DNA from: Caenorhabditis remanei
Lineage: Eukaryota > Nematoda > Chromadorea > Rhabditida > Rhabditidae
Assembly (NCBI RefSeq): GCF_010183535.1
Contig: NC_071328.1
Span: forward strand, 2,790,001 to 2,854,000
Length of the DNA: 64,000 nucleotides
Direction of reading: 5' to 3'
How positions within the stretch are numbered: position 1 is the first letter of the stretch; each line of letters opens with the position of its first letter. The translations under genes and the position numbers were made by a program. This document shows, piece after piece, positions 56,801 to 64,000 of the stretch. The notes beneath the pieces were generated by a model. It did no database searches and was not told the DNA's origin. It worked only from the letters and a program-made list of their open reading frames with translations.

Positions 56801-58680
56801 TTAGCAGTTCAAATTCTTACTGTAGCTTAAAGGCGCATAGCAAAAAAGGATGCATTTTCGAGGTTTCTATGTCATTCCTGAAGTTTTAAGGCGATTTTTA
56901 CAGTTAATAGGCCATTTTCTACGAATTCGGACTATTTTTAAGATTTTTAAGCCGGGTTTTTAGGTTTGTTTTGGGATTTCTAGAGCATTCTTAAGATCCT
57001 AAGGTAATTTTTGAGGTTTCTCGGACATTTTGAATTTTCTAGGTCACCTTTGAGGTTTTCGAGGTTTTCGATTACGACTACTTGAAGTTCGGTTTTGTTT
57101 CAAAATGTGTAGATATGAACTTTTTTATGATAATACTCAAAAAAAAACCTCCGAAAAAACTCCCGCGACTTTTCAATACGAAAAAAAACAAGGTCAAAAC
57201 TAGTCTGATCATGTCCGAACTTTCTCACTTTAAAGTTCTAGGCCAGCGACTGCTCAATAGGAAGAACTCCCAGCCTTTTGAGCCCTTTTTGGACTGAAAT
57301 TCTCTTTTTTTTGGGAATTTCATCATAGGAATATTCTGTAGAAGAAGAATTCATATTCTTCTTCTACAGATTTTCAATTCTCATATTTCGAGATTATCGA
57401 GATCCCTATTCAAAACATACTAATATTCGAGTTCGTAATGTTATTTCTGCAGAAAATTGTGAAACACAGCGATTTTCGAGATTTCTACAAGATTACGCAG
57501 TAAAACTATCGAGATTATGGTGGTTTCGTGTAGGAGAGCATCTCTACAGTGACAAAAAGTGCACATTTTCACGCTAGAAATGGAAAAAAAAAGTGCACGA
57601 ACAAGAAAACTGCTGGCCTTACTTTCAAGATTTATGTTTCTAGGCCACCATTATCCTTCTCTGATGATAAAATTGTGAAAAAACTGAAAAAAAAACGACG
57701 AAAATGAAGAGGCTGATGGCCTAGAAAGCCAAAATTGGAAAGTTAGGCCACCACTACTTCGAGGGGCTATTTTTGTGATTTTTCGGTTTTTTTTAACAGA
57801 AAGGTTATTTAAGACACCATCTCTGAGCATCATCTTAGAGTATGAGCGACAAACGGGATTTCTGTTATATGAGGGGTCGAATCAAGTCAACGGGCGGCGG
57901 CTGACGTGATGCCCCTAGACGTGTCGAAAAAGCGTTGGAGAATATGTATAAACTCTCCAAGTTTTTGACACAACGGCGGCCTTCACGGAGCAAACAAAAA
58001 AGTTTTTCCGATTGCTCTCCGCCGTCTCTCTTTGCTCTCCCCAAACACTTCCGCTATAAAAAAAGTGGAAGCGAACGAACAGCTGGCATAGGGAGAGGGC
58101 ATATAACTATCGAAAGGGTATAGGCGATTATAGATGTTCGGATGGATTATGGTGGATTACAACGAGAGAGGTGACAAAAAAATGAGAACGTCACGGGCGG
58201 TTTAGTAGGGAGGAGAAATGTCATAGCGGAATTAGAGAATATGTTTCAAAATGTGTGGAAAAATATGCTCAAAAACTCAAAAAACCCTATGAAAAATGCT
58301 TTAAAAAAGTGGTAGCCTAGAAACCCAAAATCAGAAAGTCAGGCCACAGATGATTATGGAAATACGGAATTTCACTTGAATTTCGTGGCCTAACTTTAAA
58401 ACTAGTTGGCCTAGAAACTCAAAACTAATTAAGTTAGGTCACAATGACACCTTTTGACGTTTTTAGACGCTGAAATCGTTTTTTCCGGCATTTTGAGAAT
58501 ATGTTTCGAAATGAGTAGATAAATATGAACATTCCTATGGAAAATACTCAGAAATCCTTCAACACCGCGAATTTTCAGCACCGAAAACTGTCCAAATTGG
58601 TCACTGCTGGCCGAACTTTTTGTTTTTGGGTTTCTAGGCCACCGAAAGTTCTTCCACCTGTTTTCGGGATCCGGAAGATA
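56801..58680. other. Intergenic sequence, no gene
   Basis: Decayed family C units (57180-57290, 57605-57760, 58310-58440, 58600-58670) around the GC-richer island at 57840-58140. No spliced gene could be assembled. Confidence 0.4.
57840..58140. promoter_or_regulatory. GC-richer island with TATA-like motif
   Basis: GCTATAAAAAAAG at about 58052 sits inside an inverted CACTTCCGC / GTGGAAGCG pair, in a repeat-free island of higher GC. A downstream ATG (58142) opens only ten codons before a GT. No gene could be built from it. Confidence 0.25.
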
Positions 58681-59539
58681 ATTTTCATATCGGCAAACAC
58701 AAATTCTCTTCTCTAGAATTGGAATATTTTATGAAACCCCTTTGGTGACGCATTTTTTGTGATTATCTGCTATAATCTGAAAATAGGCGTGAAGACACAC
58801 CAATTTGGAGTTGAAAAAGCAAAAATAGATGTAAAACAACTTTATTTTGAATGAAAATTGCAGTTTTAATCGTTGTTTGCACCAATTTAGCAGTTCATAT
58901 CGAGTTTTTAGGTTTTTGAGTGATTTTCAGCCGCTTTTCCTTGAAAATTGAAGAGGAATTTCGGGAAATTGAGAATATATTTCAGAATGTGTAGAAAATA
59001 TGAACATTCCTATGGAAAATACACTCATTCCTATGGAAAATACTCAAAAACCCTTACAAATCGCGAATTTCAGCCCAAAAATGGTCAAAATTGGTCACTG
59101 CTGGCCGAACTTTTTGTTTTTGGGTTTCTAGGCCACCGAAAGTTCTTCCACCCGTCCGTTTCGAGTTTTTTAGTATTTTCATAGGGAATTTCCATATTTT
59201 TAAACACATTTTGAAATAAATTTTCAAATTCGCGAAATTCCCTTCAATTTTCAAGGAAAAGCGGCTGAAAATCACTCAAAAACCTAAAACCTCGTATCAG
59301 TGATCTAAAACTGCTACATCGGTGCAAACTTGAATAAAAAACTACAATTTTCATCCAAAACAACGTTATTTTGCATCTATTTTTGCTGTTTTTCAGCTTC
59401 AAATTGGTGTGTTTTCACGCCTATTTTCAGATTATTTTCAGAATTTCAGATTATTCACACTCTCAAATGCGTCACCAAAGGGTTTCCATAAAATATTTCA
59501 TTTCTAGAGGAGGAATTTGTGTTTGCCGATATGAAAATT
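58681..59539. repeat. 860-bp inverted repeat
   Basis: AATTTTCATATCGGCAAACA at the left matches the complement of 59519-59539. Arms continue through CCTTTGGTGACGCATTT and CAGCCGCTTTTCCTTGAAAA to a centre near 59090 that holds a family C unit. No coding. Confidence 0.65.
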
Positions 59540-59761
59540 GTCTTGCGGCGGAGGGAAATTTCATTCCAATTGAATGAAATTCCCACAAAATTCAGGTCAA
59601 GCGCATGATAAGCGGAGGGAAAGGGGGTAAAGAGGTGGTGGAGAGAGGGAGCGCCCTTGTTATAATAACTGATAACAAATATTGGAAGAGAGAGAGGAAT
59701 GATCGGAGGGGAGGAGACGAGGGACAAATCGATATATATTTACTCTATTTGATGGGAATTC

Positions 59762-59940
59762 TGATTGGAACTAGATGGTGGAACCAATGCAGCCGCGCTC
59801 TATTGACAAGAATGGTACATTTTTTGCGTCTCGGTAAATTATTGAACTTATGTGCATTCTATATCGGCTATATGAATTCCTGTGTTCACCGTGACGCAAA
59901 AATTGTACCATTCCTGTCAATAGGGCGCGGCTGCATTGGT
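59762..59940. repeat. Imperfect hairpin with GCGCTCTATTGAC ends
   Basis: ACCAATGCAGCCGCGCTCTA at the left pairs with AGGGCGCGGCTGCATTGGT at the right. The interior arms (AATGGTACA / TGTACCATT) are weaker. Confidence 0.6.
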
Positions 59941-60177
59941 AACTGCGCCCCACCGCAAACGAGAGAATATCGACGAGAGACGCAGAGTTCCAGCGCCAAC
60001 ACAGATTTTCACAGTTTTGATCTATTTTCGCTGTTTTTCATAACAATTTACAAGAAATACTATGAAAAACAGCAAAAATAGGTCAAAAACTGTGAAAATC
60101 TGTTTGAAAACTCTGCGTCTCTCTCGTCGATACTCTCTCGTTTGCGGTGGAGCGCAGTTGTAAGAGGGGTGCTAATA
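59938..60177. repeat. Family B hairpin
   Basis: CCCCACCGCAAACGAGAGAA ... CTCTCGTTTGCGGTGGAGCG. Confidence 0.7.
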
Positions 60178-60666
60178 GAGAGTTTGAAAGACTCTGAAAA
60201 TCTCACTTTTTTCAGAATCTTCCAGAAATGTGAACTTTCGGTCGAAAATCAGGATTTTAGCATAAATTTTGAGTTTTTCATTAGATTTGAAAACGTAATT
60301 TTGAAGAAAAATTCAATTTTTCTGCTGAACTTCGCGGTTTCAGTCAAAATTGATGCTAAAATCCGGATTTTCGACCGAAAATTCACATTTCAGTGTCAGA
60401 AACTCTAGAATGTTCAGTTTTTTACAGTGAAAACACTAAAACTCGGTGCATTCTGAAATTCCGCAGAATCCGAATCCAGATTCATAAACTCTTATGAAGT
60501 CAGCTCTCAAAGCCGACTATGAGAGTTTGAAAATTCGCTCTATCAAACTTTTCTCGCGAAATTCGGTGGAGCGCGCTTGCACACATAGCATCAGAGGGAA
60601 GAAAGAATCCGTTGGAAAGCGAAAGCCGTCCGGATTCTGAATCTGCTTTCGGTTATTTCGGTCTAA

Positions 60667-61878
60667 CAAGGGAACCCCAAGCACTTGCAAGTTTGGAATT
60701 TGATGAAACTTTTGTGGGAGGTCAAGGACCACTCCAATAGAGCTCCCACAAAATATTGGAATCCGCCCGACACTCTGCTCCGAGTTATGGGCTCTCAAAG
60801 TTTGGCTCAGATTCAACACAGTAAACCTCATTTCCTCGCTTCTCAACAGTTCCCAAAATGTCGTTTCCCTCCCTCTGCCACGTTTTCGACTGGCTGAGTG
60901 GCCGAGTGGATGTGCGTTGAGCTGGTGGTGGAAGGGTAAAGGGATCGATCCCATGCAAGGCGTTTTTCTTTTTTTCTTTTTTGATTTTACTGGGTGGACA
61001 GTTTCATCGTTATTTGAACATTTTCTGGTGATTGCTTATGTTTTTCTGTACTTATTTCACCGTAAAAATTCATTATTTAAAGTTTTAGAAAAAATATTTT
61101 TTGGCCGAAATTTTCAAAGTCCCTTACCTTTTGGGTGCCAATTTTATAAAAGAAAAATGTCATCGAAAAAACACTTGGGAATTGTCTAGGACAGTACCCA
61201 TGAACACATTATCTATTAGAGGCATGAGAAGTTCAATTTTAATAAGTCTTCGGCAAAAGTTTTGGATAAACTTCCAAATTTGAATCGAATATCACTACAA
61301 ATCAGCTTCAGGGCTGGATATTTCATGTCCCTAATAATGTGTTCATGGGTACTGTCCTAGACAATTCCCAAGTGTTTTTTCGATGAAATTTTTTTGTATA
61401 AAATTGGCACCCAAAAGGAAAGGGACTTTGAAAATTTCGGCCAAAAAATATTTTTTCTAAAACTTTAAATAATGAATTTTTACGGTGAAATAAGTACAGA
61501 AAAACATAAGCAATCACCAGAAAATGTTCAAATAACGATGAAACTGTCCACCCAGTAAAATCAAAAAAGAAAAAAAGAAAAACGCCTTGCATGGGATCGA
61601 TCCCTTTACCCTTCCACCACCAGCTCAACGCACATCCACTCGGCCACTCAGCCAGTCGAAAACGTGGCAGAGGGAGGGAAACGACATTTTGGGAACTGTT
61701 GAGAAGCGAGGAAATGAGGTTTACTGTGTTGAATCTGAGCCAAACTTTGAGAGCCCATAACTCGGAGCAGAGTGTCGGGCGGATTCCAATATTTTGTGGG
61801 AGCTCTATTGGAGTGGTCCTTGACCTCCCACAAAAGTTTCATCAAATTCCAAACTTGCAAGTGCTTGGGGTTCCCTTG
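60667..61878. mobile_element. 1.2-kb palindrome carrying a tRNA Ser/Leu-like cassette
   Basis: Ends CAAGGGAACCCCAAGCAC and complement, flanked by TAA on both sides. Arms of about 540 bp (60667-61210 and 61335-61878) are nearly identical around a unique centre of about 120 bp. Each arm carries a tRNA-like segment. ORFs in the arms mirror one another and are not genes. Confidence 0.8.
60888..60962 (+). ncRNA. tRNA Ser/Leu-like pol III promoter segment
   Basis: A box TGGCCGAGTGG (60899-60909) is the exact D-arm sequence of many tRNA-Leu/Ser. B box GGATCGATCCC (60942-60952) has one clear mismatch. A run of T (60962 on) follows, as for a pol III terminator. Acceptor ends do not pair. A mirror copy lies on the minus strand at about 61581-61657. 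Confidence 0.45.
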
Positions 61879-62729
61879 TAACGTAAAAATGCACCGAAAC
61901 TCACTATTTTTTTTAGACAAAAAACGCTGTATCCCGGTTTATTTTGACACTAACCAAGGTTAGAATACAGATTCAGAATCCTCACGACGTCAGATTTCGA
62001 ACTATAAAAATTTCGAAAAAATTCCCTGAATCAAAGTTGGCAATGAGTTATCAATCCTAATTGGATTAGTTAACATTTCCGAACACGAACACAAATTAGT
62101 GGAATTAGAGAACATGAGGACGGAACCGGTTGGTGGTGATGATGAAACAGTCGGATAATGAATGACCAAATGGGCGGAGTCTGACAGTAATCTGACAATT
62201 GCGGGGGCCCGCCACGTCGCGAGAGAGACTTTTCAAAGTGGAGGAGGAATAATTTGTTTTTTGGTTAGCTGAATTGAATTGATAAATATGCAAATGACAG
62301 TGTGATTGGAGGGGTATTGTAGTATTGTGACAGATGTGAAGGTTAACGACGACGACGACGATACTAACAAGGGAGTGGTGTCTTCTGGAGAGAAAAACGT
62401 CGTGGGGGATTCTGAATCTGACGTCAGATTTGGTGAATCTTAAATTGCAGAGTTTCAGATTTGAAGGGTTCTCAAAAAAGGAACTTTCTAGACTTCGAAT
62501 TTCTACTTTTATATCGAAAACATCGTGATTTTTAGGCAAAAATTCAGCTTTTGAGCTGGAAATTATAGGGGAAACATCTTTTTCCAGTCAGAAACCGCTT
62601 GAAAATTGCATTTTTAGCTCAAAATCATCAAAAATCACGAATTTAGGCTTAAAGGATTACTGAAGTCACGTTTTTTTAAATTTTAGATTCCGCTACTTTA
62701 TGAAATTCTATGAAAGTTTAAAATTAACG

Positions 62730-63018
62730 CTAAAAATCGCTCTAAACGCCACAATTCTCGTTCTAACTGACTCAAAATGAGCTTTGGTGGAAGTGTTTTT
62801 CCACGCGGTCGTGTAGTCCTCTCGGACAAGATTTTGGCTCATTTTCTCACTTTACCGTAGTTTTTTGGCTTTTTATATCGCAAAAAAAAACTACGAAAAT
62901 TAAGAAAACGAGGAATTGAGAAAAATCTTGTTCGAGAGGACTACACGGCCCGCGGAAAAACTCTTCCACTCTTCCAAAGTTCATTTTTAGTCAGGAGAAC
63001 GATTATTGGAGCGATTTT
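62730..63018. repeat. CTCGGACAAG-type palindrome
   Basis: Arms CTGACTCAAAATGAGCTTTG and TAGTCCTCTCGGACAAGATT with inverted partners around a short loop at about 62880. Confidence 0.7.
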
Positions 63019-63438
63019 TTGCGATTTTTATGCTCAAAATATGTTGTAAAATGCCAAAAGGTCTCGCAAAGCCTTGTAACTCGGTCCATTTTGAACATTC
63101 AAAAAATCCGACCGGATATTCAGAATACTCACGATGTCACCTATCTAGTCATGTTATTAGAACGATTTTTAGCAACTTTTAGCGTTGATTTAGTCATTCC
63201 TTTAACCAAAATCTCGCTGTCTGTCATCCCGGAGCTCAGATATCCGGCTTCTTCTCAAAAAAAACGCGACCAGTTCCATAATAATTATGGGAGAAAACTG
63301 ATCTCTCGATTTACAATTCTTCACGGAGATAATCTCAAGCTAATCAAAAAAGTGATCACAGTGTACACACATTGGGCTAAAGTGCCAAGCGGAAAGAGAC
63401 CTCTCTATATTGACATTCCCTCAGTTGCTGCCTGGTGA
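63019..63438 (+). other. Orphan open frame near the right edge
   Basis: An open frame of 139 codons with no ATG until 63151 (then 95 codons to TGA). The part from about 63120 looks protein-coding in composition (SVIPELRYPASSQKKRDQFH, FTILHGDNLKLIKKVITVYT). I recognise no domain and see no clean acceptor upstream. Its start abuts the CTCGGACAAG palindrome at 62730-63018. It could be a 3'-terminal exon, a decayed element ORF, or chance. Confidence 0.25.
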
Positions 63439-64000
63439 TGCACACTGATCACCACAAAACTTTCACTTTTTTTCGTTTCTATGTTCAAAAAAGCTGAGTA
63501 AATACGAGGAGGAGAAGTAGTGCCGAGTTTAGTAACTAGAGAACATACGGAAATAGAAAAATTTGTGGTTTTTGTTGCGTTTTTTGTGGGAAATTGGAGA
63601 AAAATGGGTTTTAGAGTGAAAAAATATAGAAAATCGGGTTTTTAGAAGGAAAAATGCTTAAAAAACGAACTTTTAGAGTGAAAAATAGTTGAAAATCTGG
63701 TTTTTCAAGGGTTCTAGTAGCGGAAAAAGCGGGATTGCATGTGGAAGTGACTTAAAAATGACTTTTTGGTTTTTGAATGAAAAAAATATGAAAAATGATC
63801 AGAAATTTGGGTTTTTGGTCGAAAACCGCTGAAAAAACGCTTTGTAACTGCAAAAATAGGCTTTTGAGAACGCGGGAATAGTGAAAAATAGATTTTCCAG
63901 CAGGAAAAATACGAAAAAGTTGATTTTTCTGACCAAAATTGACTTAAAATGAACAAAAGCAAAATTCGAACAAAAAACTTGTTTTTATTCATTTGTTCAT

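Larger units (their letters stand above)
61879..64000. other. Right-edge region, no confirmed gene
   Basis: 62100-62400 is a repeat-poor GC-richer stretch with CGACGACGACGACG and GGGGGCCCGCCACGTC, possibly regulatory. A CTCGGACAAG palindrome and an orphan ORF follow. 63470-64000 is AT-rich with diverged GGTTTTTAGAGTGAAAAA units. Confidence 0.4.

Noticed and set aside
60517..61963. Paired ORFs of up to 145 residues on both strands
   Set aside because: They are mirror images in the arms of the 1.2-kb palindrome and have no splice or codon evidence.
62105..62539. 144-residue minus-strand ORF
   Set aside because: Composition (HHSLVSIVVVVV, runs from CGA repeats) looks non-coding and no splice-compatible partner exon was found.

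Overview
The window looks like nuclear DNA of a Caenorhabditis-type nematode. The genes are intron-rich, with acceptors of the TTTTCAG type and GTAAGT/GTGAGT donors. Several ATGs sit directly behind an acceptor (tttgcag|ATG), as expected for spliced-leader trans-splicing. The introns are AT-rich and crowded with short hairpin elements. From memory, not looked up, taf-5, apb-3 and nud-2 are also near neighbours on C. elegans chromosome I, which would fit conserved synteny. I assign no species.

Six protein-coding genes could be assembled exon by exon, with splice phases closing throughout: (1) a 5'-partial LETM1-domain gene of LETMD1 type (+, 746-8182); (2) an NAA60-type N-alpha-acetyltransferase (+, 12590-21787, first intron 6.8 kb); (3) an unrecognised gene on the minus strand (26957-23114); (4) taf-5, the TFIID LisH/WD40 subunit (+, 29229-41255); (5) apb-3, the AP-3 beta adaptin (+, 41609-51329), 353 bp behind taf-5; (6) nud-2, the NudE/NDEL1 dynein regulator (-, 55446-51662), convergent with apb-3. 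Genes 2 and 3 converge, and genes 3 and 4 diverge from a shared 2.3-kb upstream region. From 55.5 kb to the right edge I find no convincing gene, only repeats and one orphan ORF. The genes work in unrelated pathways (mitochondria, Golgi acetylation, transcription initiation, AP-3 sorting, dynein transport).

Most of the DNA is intron and intergenic sequence built from palindromic, non-autonomous elements. Families seen: A (about 130 bp, ends near TTACAACTGCGCTCCACC); B (about 265 bp, CGCAAACGAGAGAGTATCG); C (GGCCTAGAAA / AAGTTCGGCC hairpins); D (CTGGCGCGCCTTTGACGCG units); E (GTAGATCTCGACGAG palindrome); F (GACTTGTCA / GGGCCGGGCC); G (GTGGGCGGAGCTTAAACTGC palindrome); H (GGCTCCGGGACATTTCGC, 8-bp target duplications); I (CAGAGTTGAGCGGAA filled with GGCGGAAAGCGGAA units, 8-bp near-duplications); a single hAT-like element inside taf-5; a CTCGGACAAG palindrome family; and elements flanked by TAA, two of which carry tRNA-like A and B boxes in their arms.

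The most unusual signal is recurrent. At four exon boundaries in three genes, an exon edge together with its splice site has extra copies inside the adjacent intron. Other notable points are a pair of equal-length (83 nt), phase-compatible, mutually exclusive exons in the LETMD1-like gene, an alternating-orientation array of about 22 short GCGCTCTAATGA motifs between two convergent genes, and a 2.05-kb terminal-inverted-repeat element with a 152-codon ORF inside a taf-5 intron.
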